From Luteimonas granuli (lineage in GTDB: Bacteria; Pseudomonadota; Gammaproteobacteria; Xanthomonadales; Xanthomonadaceae), in the NCBI RefSeq assembly GCF_007795095.1, contig NZ_CP042218.1, positions 496,001 through 560,000 on the forward strand: a DNA stretch of 64,000 nt, written 5' to 3'. A model generated the notes under the pieces. The model saw only the letters and a program-made list of their open reading frames with translations. It ran no database searches and was not told where the DNA came from. A program made the position numbers and the translations under genes. Position 1 is the stretch's first letter. Every line of letters starts with the position of its first letter. This document shows, in pieces, positions 8,265 through 16,046 of the stretch.

Positions 8265-9434
8265 TCAGCCGCCGAACGCGTTGATGCCGGTCAGTTCGCG
8301 GCCCACCACCAGCTGGTGCACGGTTTCCGTGCCCTCGTAGGTGATGACCGACTCGAGGTTGAGCGCATGGCGGATCGGCGAGTGTTCGGTGGTGATGCCG
8401 GCGCCGCCGAGCAGGTCACGCGCCTCGCGGGCGATGTCGATGGCCATGCGGCAGTTGTTCCATTTCGCCAGACTGACCTGCGTCGGCTGCATGGTGCCGG
8501 CGTCCTTCAGGCGCCCAAGCTGCAGGCTCAGGAGCTGCGCCGAGGTGATGCGGCGCGCCCAGTCGGCCATCTTGATCTGCGCGCTCTGGGTCGCGGCGAC
8601 CGGACGGCCGAACAGGATGCGCTCCTTCGAATAGCCCAGGGCCTCGTCGAGGCAAGCGATCGCCGCGCCGATCGGACCCCAGGTGATGCCGTAACGCGCC
8701 TGGGTCAGGCAGCCCAGCGGGCCCTTGAGACCCTTGACGTTGGGCAGGCGGTTGGCTTCGGGCACGCGTACGTTGTCGAAGAAGAGCGCGCTGGTCACCG
8801 AAGCGCGCAGGCTCATCTTGTGCTTGACCAGCTGGGCCTTGAAGCCGGCGAAGTCCTTCTCGACCACGAAGCCCTGGATCCCGTCGTCGGTCTGCGCCCA
8901 GACGATGGCGATGTCGGCGAGGTTGCCGTTGGTGATCCACATCTTGGAGCCGTTGATCACCCAGTCGCCGCCGTCCCGCTTCGCATGGGTCTTCATGTTG
9001 GCCGGGTCGGAGCCGCCGTGCGGCTCGGTCAGGCCGAAGCAGCCGATGACCTTGCCCGCGGCCATGTCCGGAAGCCAGCGCTTCTTCTGCTCCTCGGTGC
9101 CGTAGGCGAAGATCGGATACATGCACAGCGAGGACTGCACGCTGGCGAAGCTGCGCAGGCCGGAGTCGCCGCGCTCCAGCTCCTGGCAGATCAGGCCATA
9201 GCTGACGTAGTTGAGTTCCGCGCCGCCGTACTCGGCCGGGAGGGTCGCCCCCAGCAGGCCCAGGCCCGCGATCTCGGGGATCAGCTCCGTCGGGAAGCGG
9301 CCCTCGTCGAAGCATTCGCCGATGATCGGCAGCACGCGCTCGTCGGTGAAGCGGGCGACGGTGTCCTGGACCGCGCGCTCCTCTTCGCTGAGCAGGGAGC
9401 GGACGTCGTACAGGTCGTAGGGGTTCAGGGCCAT
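8265..9434 (-). CDS. gcdH: Glutaryl-CoA dehydrogenase-type acyl-CoA dehydrogenase
   Basis: 389 aa FAD enzyme. It oxidatively decarboxylates glutaryl-CoA to crotonyl-CoA in lysine/tryptophan catabolism. Family blocks are GCFGLTEPHGGSDP (about 130), WITNG (about 163) and ITYEGTETVHQLVVGRELTGINAF at the C-terminus. The catalytic glutamate is in TYEGTE at about 365. The GRELTGI(N/Q)AF ending separates glutaryl-CoA dehydrogenase from other acyl-CoA dehydrogenases. The start at 9434 gives the standard N-terminus; the longer reading to 9968 runs through the upstream repeat element and is rejected. A -10-like TAGAAT lies 32 nt upstream. Confidence 0.92.
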   Translation of the reverse strand: MALNPYDLYDVRSLLSEEERAVQDTVARFTDERVLPIIGECFDEGRFPTELIPEIAGLGLLGATLPAEYGGAELNYVSYGLICQELERGDSGLRSFASVQSSLCMYPIFAYGTEEQKKRWLPDMAAGKVIGCFGLTEPHGGSDPANMKTHAKRDGGDWVINGSKMWITNGNLADIAIVWAQTDDGIQGFVVEKDFAGFKAQLVKHKMSLRASVTSALFFDNVRVPEANRLPNVKGLKGPLGCLTQARYGITWGPIGAAIACLDEALGYSKERILFGRPVAATQSAQIKMADWARRITSAQLLSLQLGRLKDAGTMQPTQVSLAKWNNCRMAIDIAREARDLLGGAGITTEHSPIRHALNLESVITYEGTETVHQLVVGRELTGINAFGG

Positions 9435-9465
9435 GGGATCGCAACCGTCGGCTGGAAAGCCCAGC

Positions 9466-9471
9466 ATTCTA
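9466..9471 (-). promoter_or_regulatory. -10-like TAGAAT upstream of gcdH
   Basis: TAGAAT on the minus strand, preceded by GC as in several other starts of this window, 32 nt before the gcdH ATG. At 17-19 bp upstream only poor -35 matches (GACATC, CAGACA) are seen. Supported mainly by recurrence of the hexamer. Confidence 0.4.
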
Positions 9472-9531
9472 GCCACTCTGCCGGCGCCGATGTCTGCCCG
9501 CGTCCATGCGTCCGGGGGAGAACAAGAAAAA

Positions 9532-10056
9532 GGTTCTTCTCCCAACTCCGGGAGTAGGCGTTGTCGCGCTTCTTGCGCACCGCCGCGCCTTGAAGTCGCC
9601 TCGTTGGGGTCCGCGCAGCCCGCCCCGCGCACAGGGGGTGTGCTCCCCGGCCGTCTCCGCGTCCTGCTCCCATCGGCCGGCCGCCGGCCATCCATGGCCG
9701 GCTGTCCGCACACCCCCTGTGCACGGGACGGGCTCCGGCGTTCTCCGGCTTCGGGAGGGAAGATCAAGAGCGGCGGAGCCGCGCTGCTCCCGGTCATGAC
9801 GCTCTCCGCTTCGACGCGGACGTCGCTCTTGGAAAATCTTCCAGACCGCGACCAAAGGTCGTGCCCGCCGCGGATGCAGGGGGGATGCCCAGAGCCGGCC
9901 ATGGATGGCCGGCGGCCGGATCTGGCAGCAGGACGCGGAGAATCCGGCGGGGCATTCCCCCCCTGCATCCGCGGCGGGCGGCCCGGACTTCACCGGATCG
10001 CCCCTGGCGGCCGACCCGGACTCGAACGGAGCGTCCCCTCACTCGGGAGAAGAACC
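9532..10056. mobile_element. Palindromic MITE-like element, copy A (full length)
   Basis: A 525-bp non-coding element. Its ends are perfect 12-bp inverted repeats, GGTTCTTCTCCC (9532-9543) and GGGAGAAGAACC (10045-10056). It is flanked by the direct repeat AGAAAAA (9525-9531 and 10057-10063), which lies in the T-tract of the adjacent terminator. Module 1 has 27-nt arms at 9617-9643 and 9708-9734 (25/27 complementary). Module 2 has arms of about 28-30 nt at 9863-9890 and 9950-9979. Each loop contains a GGCCGGC-type palindrome. A 14-mer, CTCCGCGTCCTGCT, in module 1 (9655-9668) is complementary to 9927-9940 in module 2. Near-identical sequence recurs at 29369 and 52503. Open frames across it are not conserved. 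No transposase is present, so it would be non-autonomous. Confidence 0.78.
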
Positions 10057-10062
10057 AGAAAA

Positions 10063-10087
10063 AGACGCCCCCTGGGCGGGGGCGTCT
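10063..10087 (-). terminator. Intrinsic terminator of the glycine-zipper gene
   Basis: A perfect 10-bp stem, AGACGCCCCC (10063-10072) with GGGGGCGTCT (10078-10087), and a 5-nt loop. On the minus strand the stem is followed by TTTTTCT, after which mobile element A begins immediately. T-rich sequence also follows on the plus strand, so it could act in both directions. Confidence 0.85.
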
Positions 10088-10110
10088 CTTTCTTCGTGCC
10101 GGACCGGACT

Positions 10111-10908
10111 TCAGCTCCGGGCCGTGTCTTCATCCACGGCCGCGACCTGCGTCACCACCTGGCCATCGATCACGGGCAGGCGGTCGCCGGGACGCTCATC
10201 CATGCGGATGCTGCGTTCGACGCCGTCGTAGAGATAGGTCACGTCGTAGCCCACGGTGACCTCGGCATCGCCCAGGGCGATGCGGTTGCCCGGCTTGCTC
10301 TCGGTACGCATGTTGCCGATGGTGCCGTCAGGGTTGCGGAACGTCACGTTGTAGGCCACCACGCGCGACGACTCCGAACTGTCATGCACCGTGCGGCACT
10401 GGCGGTCGACGCGCTCGACGACGCGGCCGCCGACATGGCGGCGGTCGATCTCGCGGCCGGCGAAGCCGCCGCCGACCGCACCGGCCACCGTGGCCAGCTT
10501 GCGGCCGCTGCCGCCGCCGACCTGGTTGCCGACCAGGCCGCCGATGACCGCGCCAGCGACCGTGCCGCCGACGTTGCCGTCGCGCTCGGGCAGCCGATCC
10601 TGGACGACCACGTCTTCGCAGATCTCGCGCGGGGAGCTGGTGGTGGTGGTTTCGCGGATCGCCTCGGATCCGATCACCGTCGCGTACTGCGGTTCGCGGC
10701 TGGTGATCGGCTCGATGGCGACCACGCTCGCGTATTCGAGGCGGCCCTCGGTCGGGATGACGCTGTCATCGAACGCCCGCTCGCTGTCCACGGTGGGGCG
10801 GGCGACGTCACTGCGCGGGCCGTCGTTGCGGCTGCCCTGGAACGCGGCGACCGCGACGCCGCCGACCAGCAGCGAAGCAAGGGCGATGGCGAGCGTGTTG
10901 TTCTTCAT
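10111..10908 (-). CDS. Glycine-zipper 2TM envelope protein
   Basis: 265 aa. An N-terminal signal/anchor (residues about 1-22) is followed by a Thr/Ser-rich stretch. A glycine-zipper pair, GGTVAGAVIGGLVGNQVGGGSGRK then ATVAGAVGGGFAGREI, lies around residues 112-152. A soluble domain with YDVTYLYDGVERSIRMDERPG near the C-terminus resembles SlyB/UmoD-type proteins. It is probably periplasmic or outer-membrane associated; no enzyme activity is evident. A good ribosome site (CCAGGAG) precedes the ATG. It is monocistronic, ending at a strong terminator that carries mobile element A in its T-tract. A related but shorter lipoprotein is encoded at 13741. Confidence 0.75.
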   Translation of the reverse strand: MKNNTLAIALASLLVGGVAVAAFQGSRNDGPRSDVARPTVDSERAFDDSVIPTEGRLEYASVVAIEPITSREPQYATVIGSEAIRETTTTSSPREICEDVVVQDRLPERDGNVGGTVAGAVIGGLVGNQVGGGSGRKLATVAGAVGGGFAGREIDRRHVGGRVVERVDRQCRTVHDSSESSRVVAYNVTFRNPDGTIGNMRTESKPGNRIALGDAEVTVGYDVTYLYDGVERSIRMDERPGDRLPVIDGQVVTQVAAVDEDTARS

Positions 10909-11087
10909 GGCAGGCTCCTGGGGAAGATTGCGCCGGTTGCGGGTGAATGGACTGGACGTAACGGGATTCCAACACTTCGCAGCTGAACCGGTGCCGGCCG
11001 CAGCGTCCCGGCCTGACCAATGCGTGAATCCGGTCGCACCCGCTGCGTGCTAGCGTGCCGCCCGACACATCGAAGGAGTCGGGACCC

Positions 11088-11318
11088 ATGCCCAATCCCA
11101 TGCTCGCTCCGCTGATGCGCTGGCTCGGCGGACTGAGCCATCCCAAGCTGTTCGTGGTGGCGACGGCGCTGTTCGTGGTCAATCTGTTCGTTCCCGACCC
11201 CCTGCCCTTCGTCGACGAACTGCTGCTGGGCATCGGCGCACTGATGCTGGGGCGCCGCAGGCGCAGGCCCGGTCGGTCCGGAGGTCGCGTGATCGACGGC
11301 GGCGCCCGTCGCGGCTGA
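11088..11318 (+). CDS. DUF6116-type small membrane-associated protein
   Basis: 76 aa. A short N-terminal region (MPNPMLAPLMRWLGGL) leads into one hydrophobic helix (about residues 22-38), then LPFVDELLLGIGALMLG and an Arg-rich tail. The pattern matches a small protein family I associate with Xanthomonadaceae (DUF6116); its function is unknown. The ATG at 11088 is chosen over in-frame upstream codons because GAAGGAG (11072-11078) is correctly spaced. It ends 4 bp before the tatD-like gene and probably shares its transcript. Confidence 0.65.
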   Translation: MPNPMLAPLMRWLGGLSHPKLFVVATALFVVNLFVPDPLPFVDELLLGIGALMLGRRRRRPGRSGGRVIDGGARRG

Positions 11319-11322
11319 GCAC

Positions 11323-12135
11323 ATGCTGGTCGATTCGCACTGCCACCTCGACGCCCGAGAGTTCGACCGCGACCGCACGGAGGTCGTCGCCCGCGCGCGC
11401 GCCGCGGGCGTGCGCATGCAGGTGCTGCCGGCCACGCATGCCGACGCGTGGCCGCTGCTGCGCGACGCCGTGGCATGCGCCCCCGGGCTGTTCGCGGCCT
11501 ACGGCCTGCACCCGACCTTCCTCGAGCACCATCGCGAGCCGCACCTGGATCGCCTGCGCGAGTGGATCGAGCGCGAGCGTCCGGTGGCGGTGGGAGAATG
11601 CGGCCTGGACTTCTTCGTCGAAGGGCTGGACGGCGACCGGCAGGCGCACTGGTTCGAGGCCCAGCTGCGGATCGCGCGCGACGTCGACCTGCCGGTGATC
11701 GTGCACGCACGGCGCGCGGTGGACCAGGTCACCGCCGCGATCCGCCGCGTCGGCGGCCTGCGCGGCGTGGTGCACAGCTTCTCCGGGAGCCTGCAGCAGG
11801 CGGAGAAGCTCCTGGAGCTCGGCTTCATGATCGGCCTCGGGGGGCCGGTGACCTACGAGCGCGCCCGTCGCCTGCACAGGCTGGCGGCGACCGTGCCGCT
11901 GGACCACCTGCTGCTCGAGACCGACGCGCCCGACCAGCCCGATTCGGGCATCCGGGGCCAACGCAACGAACCGGCGCGCCTGGCCGTGGTCTGCGAGACC
12001 ATCGCCGCCCTGCGCCGGGTGCCCGCCGAGGAGGTGGCCGCGGCCACGACCGCCAACGCGCGCCGCCTGTTCGGACTGCCTGGAGGCGAGGTCCCGGACC
12101 CTGCGGCCGGCCCGTCACCCCTCGCGGTCGGCTGA
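11323..12135 (+). CDS. TatD-family metal-dependent hydrolase/DNase
   Basis: 270 aa TIM-barrel hydrolase. Metal ligands are visible as HCH in DSHCHLD (residues 4-8), E in GECGLDF (about 92), H in VIVHARR (about 127), H in VHSFSG (about 152) and D in ETDAPD (about 203). Family members act as 3'-5' deoxyribonucleases in repair or turnover; the exact substrate is not predictable. It lies directly downstream of the DUF6116-type gene and is convergent with tcdA, 56 bp apart. Confidence 0.9.
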   Translation: MLVDSHCHLDAREFDRDRTEVVARARAAGVRMQVLPATHADAWPLLRDAVACAPGLFAAYGLHPTFLEHHREPHLDRLREWIERERPVAVGECGLDFFVEGLDGDRQAHWFEAQLRIARDVDLPVIVHARRAVDQVTAAIRRVGGLRGVVHSFSGSLQQAEKLLELGFMIGLGGPVTYERARRLHRLAATVPLDHLLLETDAPDQPDSGIRGQRNEPARLAVVCETIAALRRVPAEEVAAATTANARRLFGLPGGEVPDPAAGPSPLAVG

Positions 12136-12191
12136 TCCCGCGCTGCCGGGCCGCCGTACAGGAGCCGCCTCGCCGCTTCCGCGGCCTGCCC

Positions 12192-13028
12192 TCACGCCGC
12201 CGTCCCCATGTCCGCGCCGGCCGGCGCCGCCTCGCGCGCCGGGGCGCGCGCGAGCAGCATCTCCAGCGCCTTGCCCGCGGCCGCGAACGCGAATGCGCCG
12301 GTGATGTGCGTGGCGGCGCCGAGGCCGCCGCCGCAGTCGAGCTTGAAGCCTTCCTCGCCACCCACCCGCGGGCGCAGGCCGCAGACGCTGCCGTCGGCCT
12401 GCGGATAGCGCACGTTCTCGAGCGAGTACACCGCCGGCACGCCGAAATAGCGCTTCGGTCCCTTCGGGAAACCGAACTCGGCGCGCAGCTTCTTGCGCAC
12501 CAGCGCCAGCATGGCGTCGTGCTCGGTCTTCGACAGGTCGCGCACGCGCACCAGCGTGGGATCCACGCGGCCGCCTGCCGAACCCACCGCCACCAGCGGC
12601 AGCCTGCGGCGGCGGCACCAGGCGATCATCTCGACCTTGCTCCGGAAGCTGTCGCAGGCGTCGACCACCAGGTCGTAGCCGCGGTCCAGGAGCCCGCCGA
12701 GGTTGGACGGCGTGAGGAAGCTCGGCACCGCATGCACCACCATGGCCGGATTGATGGCGCGGCAGCGCTCGGCCATGGCCTCGACCTTGGCCCGGCCGTA
12801 ATGGCCGTCGAGCGCCGGCAGCTGGCGGTTGGTGTTGGACAGGCAGAGGTCGTCGGCGTCGATCAGCGTGAGCGTCCCGACCGCGCTGCGCGCCAGGGCT
12901 TCGGCCACCCAGGAGCCAACGCCGCCAAGCCCGACCACGGCGACGTGGCAGGCGGCGAACCGCTCCACCGCGCCGCGGCCATAGAGGCGGTCGATACCGC
13001 CGAAGCGCTCGGTCCAGGCAGTCTCCAT
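12192..13028 (-). CDS. tcdA: tRNA threonylcarbamoyladenosine dehydratase TcdA
   Basis: 278 aa E1-like ATP-dependent dehydratase that converts t6A37 to cyclic t6A in tRNAs. The nucleotide-binding GLGGVGSW is at residues 33-40. SNTNRQLPAL, YDLVVDACDSF and DLSKTEHDAML are TcdA/CsdL signatures. The window also holds tsaE, which acts earlier in the t6A pathway. A TAGAAT hexamer ends 6 nt before the ATG, so the transcript might be leaderless. It is divergent from the cytochrome gene at 13089. Confidence 0.93.
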   Translation of the reverse strand: METAWTERFGGIDRLYGRGAVERFAACHVAVVGLGGVGSWVAEALARSAVGTLTLIDADDLCLSNTNRQLPALDGHYGRAKVEAMAERCRAINPAMVVHAVPSFLTPSNLGGLLDRGYDLVVDACDSFRSKVEMIAWCRRRRLPLVAVGSAGGRVDPTLVRVRDLSKTEHDAMLALVRKKLRAEFGFPKGPKRYFGVPAVYSLENVRYPQADGSVCGLRPRVGGEEGFKLDCGGGLGAATHITGAFAFAAAGKALEMLLARAPAREAAPAGADMGTAA

Positions 13029-13034
13029 GCGCTC

Positions 13035-13040
13035 ATTCTA
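13035..13040 (-). promoter_or_regulatory. -10-like TAGAAT adjacent to tcdA start
   Basis: GCTAGAAT on the minus strand with 6 nt between the hexamer and the ATG. If this is the real -10, transcription would begin at or next to the start codon. No clear -35. Confidence 0.4.
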
Positions 13041-13054
13041 GCGATCGCGCCGAA

Positions 13055-13060
13055 TACAAT
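13055..13060 (+). promoter_or_regulatory. -10-like TACAAT upstream of the cytochrome gene
   Basis: GAATACAAT on the plus strand, 28 nt before the ATG at 13089. No convincing -35 is seen at 17 bp. Confidence 0.35.
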
Positions 13061-13088
13061 CTCCGCTTTCGCCAACCCGGAGCCCCGT

Positions 13089-13577
13089 ATGTCGACGCCG
13101 CAGCCGCAAGCCACGCCGTCCAACCCCGCCGCGCCGCGCCCGTCGCGCAAGCCACCCTCGACGGCAGGTCGGTACCTGTTCCTGTTCCTGCTGGGCCTGG
13201 TGATCGGAGTCGTATCGGTGGTCATGCTGCTGCGGGCATTCGACGGCAGGAAAACCTGGCAGGACCACTATCCGCGCGCGACCATGCACCTGATGTCCGC
13301 GCACAGCGCCCAGCTTCGGCAGAAGCTCGACGCCAACCGCTGCGCCGCCACGGACGTGCTGCCGCATCTGCAGGCTCTGCGCACACTGGGCAATGATCTC
13401 GACCCCGCCTTCCCGGACTTGCGCGAGAACAGCCGTTTCGCGACCCACACCGGCGGCTTCCGCGCCACCCTCGACGAGGCCCTGGCCTCGCCGCCGCTCA
13501 GCTGCCCCGGCGTCAGGACCACGCTCGACGCCATCGGCGCCGACTGCAAGGCCTGCCACACCGACTTCCGCGGCTGA
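13089..13577 (+). CDS. Membrane-anchored cytochrome c'-like protein
   Basis: 162 aa. A Pro/Ala-rich N-terminus is followed by one membrane helix (about residues 28-50), then a helical periplasmic domain ending in CKACH (about residues 154-158). A haem-binding CxxCH very near the C-terminus is the class II cytochrome c (c') arrangement. An electron-transfer or gas-binding role is possible but not shown. The ATG at 13089 is preferred: it follows the -10-like TACAAT, whereas the longer open reading is the shadow frame of tatD and tcdA. Confidence 0.65.
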   Translation: MSTPQPQATPSNPAAPRPSRKPPSTAGRYLFLFLLGLVIGVVSVVMLLRAFDGRKTWQDHYPRATMHLMSAHSAQLRQKLDANRCAATDVLPHLQALRTLGNDLDPAFPDLRENSRFATHTGGFRATLDEALASPPLSCPGVRTTLDAIGADCKACHTDFRG

Positions 13578-13740
13578 GGAAGCGGCGGCCGGCGCGCCGA
13601 CCAGGCGCGCCGGCATGAACGCCTCCTGCACACCGGTTCCGCGATCGTTGGACCGGCCGCATGGTTGATGGGCTGTTCACGGCCGCCGTCCTACCGTCGG
13701 CGCCGTGGCATCCCTTTTCCGATGCAGTGCAGGAGTCCCC

Positions 13741-14229
13741 ATGAAGATCCGCCTGATGAGCGCCGCGATGATCACCGCCACCGCGCTGGTCGGCTGCGCA
13801 AGCACCTCCCCCGGCTACTCCGGCGGCGGCTACGGAAGCGGCTATGGCAGCGGTTACGGCGGCACGCGGTCCGGCTACTGCGACACCTGCGGCGTGGTCA
13901 CCCGCATCGACCACCGGGCCCGCGCATCGAACACGCCCAACGCCACCGGCGCCGTGCTCGGCGGCATCGTCGGCGCGGTGGCCGCGCGCGAGATCGCCGA
14001 GCGCAACACCGACAGCGCCGGCCGCGCCAACACCGCCACCGTGGCGGGTGCCGTGGGCGGAGCGGTCGCCGGCAACGCCATCCAGAATCGCACGCAGGGA
14101 CAGTCGGTCTACGACATCCACGTGCGCCTGGACAACGGTCGCATGACGGTCGTCACCCAGAACGACCTCGGCGGCATCCGCGAGGGTTCGTACGTCAGCG
14201 TCGCCAACGGCCGCGCCTTCGTCCGCTGA
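13741..14229 (+). CDS. Glycine-zipper lipoprotein
   Basis: 162 aa. The signal peptide ends in a lipobox (ALVGC, cysteine at about residue 19). A Gly/Tyr/Ser-rich linker with GSGYGSGYGG repeats follows, then a CDTC pair and two glycine-zipper segments (GAVLGGIVGAVAAREI and TVAGAVGGAVAGNAI). The C-terminal 50 residues resemble the SlyB/YcfJ-type ending. It is probably an outer-membrane lipoprotein that supports envelope integrity. The ATG at 13741 follows AGGAG (13730-13734); the in-frame start at 13705 lacks a signal peptide. A terminator lies 33 bp after the stop. Confidence 0.75.
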   Translation: MKIRLMSAAMITATALVGCASTSPGYSGGGYGSGYGSGYGGTRSGYCDTCGVVTRIDHRARASNTPNATGAVLGGIVGAVAAREIAERNTDSAGRANTATVAGAVGGAVAGNAIQNRTQGQSVYDIHVRLDNGRMTVVTQNDLGGIREGSYVSVANGRAFVR

Positions 14230-14262
14230 CCCCGCGACCGATCCACGCTCTACTCTCTCCTT

Positions 14263-14285
14263 GACGGCCCGCCCTGCGGGCCGTC
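14263..14285 (+). terminator. Intrinsic terminator after the glycine-zipper lipoprotein gene
   Basis: GACGGCCCGC (14263-14272), loop CCT, and a perfect complementary arm (14276-14285), followed by CTTCTTT. Confidence 0.85.
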
Positions 14286-14306
14286 CTTCTTTGGCAGACT
14301 CCGCGG

Positions 14307-14792
14307 ATGGACCTGCAGATCATCCTTTACGCCGTGGCGGCGATCCTGGTGCTCGTCGGCCTGGCCGGCACGATCCTGCCCGCGCTGCCGGGGCTCCCCC
14401 TGGTCTTCGCGGGCATGGTGCTGGGGGCCTGGGCCGGCGACTTCGAGTACATCGGCATACCGGTGCTGGTGGTGCTGGGCGTCCTGACCCTGTTCTCGCT
14501 GATGATCGATTTCTGGGCCACGGCGCTCGGGGCGCGGCGCGTCGGCGCCAGCGGCAAGGCGGTGGCCGGCGCGGTGATCGGCACGTTCGCCGGCCTGTTC
14601 TTCGGCATCGTGGGGTTGTTCGCCGGCCCGTTCCTGGGTGCGCTGGCCGGCGAGCTGCTGCACGGGCGCGATGTCGGACGGGCCACCCGGGTGGGATTCG
14701 GGACCTGGCTGGGTATCGTCTTCGGCACGGTGCTGAAGCTGGCACTGGCGTTCACGATGGTGGGGCTGTTCGTGCTCGCCTGGATCTTCTGA
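14307..14792 (+). CDS. DUF456 family membrane protein
   Basis: 161 aa, almost entirely hydrophobic with four to five membrane segments. It has the DUF456 blocks GTILPALPGLPLVFAGM (about residues 21-37) and Gly-rich GAVIGTFAGLFFGIVGLFAGPFLGALAGEL (about 87-116). The family's function is unknown. It starts 22 bp after the terminator above and ends 55 bp before pldA, with a promoter-like sequence in the gap. Confidence 0.85.
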   Translation: MDLQIILYAVAAILVLVGLAGTILPALPGLPLVFAGMVLGAWAGDFEYIGIPVLVVLGVLTLFSLMIDFWATALGARRVGASGKAVAGAVIGTFAGLFFGIVGLFAGPFLGALAGELLHGRDVGRATRVGFGTWLGIVFGTVLKLALAFTMVGLFVLAWIF

Positions 14793-14818
14793 CCGGCGGG
14801 CGGGGAGAACGATAGACT
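14789..14818 (+). promoter_or_regulatory. Possible promoter of pldA
   Basis: CTGACC (14789-14794) and TAGACT (14813-14818) are separated by 18 bp and end 29 nt before the ATG. Each matches the sigma-70 consensus at four of six positions. Confidence 0.4.
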
Positions 14819-14847
14819 TTCCGGCCATCCCTTCGACCCGGACACCC

Positions 14848-15957
14848 ATGGAACGACACGGGGCGGCCCTGCTCCTGCTGTGCATCATGCCCTTGGCCGC
14901 ACATGCCCGGGATTCCGACCAGGACGCAACGCCCGCGCTCGAGGCCTGCGTGGCGATCGAGACCGCGGTCGAACGGTTGGCCTGCTACGACCGCGCCATG
15001 CGGCGCCCGCTGCCCAGCCCGCTGGACGCCGACGCCGCGGCGGCGCGGGCCGCGGCCATCGACCGGGCGCGCAGGCCAGCCGGCGACACCGGCAGCGACG
15101 TGTTCCCGCACGACGACGATCCGCGACGCGCGCTGGCCAACGCCGGTCGCGGCTCCCTGTTCGACAGCCGTTGGGAGCTGGCCCGCGATTCCAAGCTCGG
15201 CACCTTCAACATGCGCGCCTACAAGCCGGTGTACCTGCTGCCGGCGTTCTGGAGCAGCAGCCCCAACGTCAACCCGACCTCCTCGGCCGACGGCCAGGAG
15301 CTGCGGCTGGACGCCATCGACGACGTCGAGACCAAGTTCCAGATCAGCTTCAAGACCAAGGCAGTGGAGAACCTGTTCGGGGACAACGGCGACATCTGGA
15401 TGGGCTACACCCAGAGCTCGCGCTGGCAGGTCTACAACAGCGACAGCTCGCGCCCCTTCCGGGAGACGAACCACGAACCCGAGGTGTTGCTCGTGTTCCG
15501 CAACCGCTACAGCCTCGGCGGCTGGAAGGGACGGATGGCCGCGGTCGGCATCAACCACCAGTCCAACGGCCGCAGCGACCCGCTCTCGCGCAGCTGGAAC
15601 CGGATCATGTTCAACGTCGGCCTCGACCGCGAGGACTGGGCGGTGACCTTCCGCCCCTGGATCCGCATCTCCGATGGCAGCGACGACGACAACCCGGAGA
15701 TCGAGGATTACATCGGCCGCGGCGACGTCACCCTCGTGCATACGCGCGGCGACCAGACCTTCTCGCTGATGGCGAGGCACTCCCTGCGCGGCGGCGAGCG
15801 CTCGCGCGGGGCCCTGCAGCTGGACTGGGGCTTCCCGCTCAGCAGCCATCTGCACGGACACCTGCAGCTGTTCAGCGGCTATGGCGAGAGCCTTCTCGAC
15901 TACGACCACAGCGCGACCTACGTCGGCCTCGGGATCTCGGTGCTCGACTGGTTCTGA
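14848..15957 (+). CDS. pldA: Outer-membrane phospholipase A1 PldA
   Basis: 369 aa with a signal peptide (about residues 1-21). A periplasmic N-terminal extension of about 90 residues, longer than in E. coli, precedes a C-terminal beta-barrel. The catalytic set is intact: H237 and S239 in GINHQSNG, and N251 twelve residues after the serine, the same spacing as H142/S144/N156 of E. coli. The final residue is phenylalanine, as expected for an assembled barrel. It hydrolyses mislocalised phospholipids in the outer leaflet. The cardiolipin-synthase-like gene follows at 89 bp, which suggests a phospholipid-homeostasis pair. Confidence 0.93.
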   Translation: MERHGAALLLLCIMPLAAHARDSDQDATPALEACVAIETAVERLACYDRAMRRPLPSPLDADAAAARAAAIDRARRPAGDTGSDVFPHDDDPRRALANAGRGSLFDSRWELARDSKLGTFNMRAYKPVYLLPAFWSSSPNVNPTSSADGQELRLDAIDDVETKFQISFKTKAVENLFGDNGDIWMGYTQSSRWQVYNSDSSRPFRETNHEPEVLLVFRNRYSLGGWKGRMAAVGINHQSNGRSDPLSRSWNRIMFNVGLDREDWAVTFRPWIRISDGSDDDNPEIEDYIGRGDVTLVHTRGDQTFSLMARHSLRGGERSRGALQLDWGFPLSSHLHGHLQLFSGYGESLLDYDHSATYVGLGISVLDWF

Positions 15958-16046
15958 GCCGGCGGCGGCACCCCCGTCCCCGGACCCGCTTTCACGTTCC
16001 ACTGAGCGGGCGCGTCGCAGAGTGCGCCTTCCGGCGCGCCCGTGCG

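Noticed and set aside
9433..10986. 517-codon frame and smaller Arg/Gly/Pro-rich frames across element A
   Set aside because: Frames differ between the three element copies and follow the palindromes; no conserved protein.
14880..16046. Upstream extension of the cardiolipin synthase frame through pldA
   Set aside because: It is the out-of-frame reading of pldA; the membrane anchor of the synthase begins near 16083.
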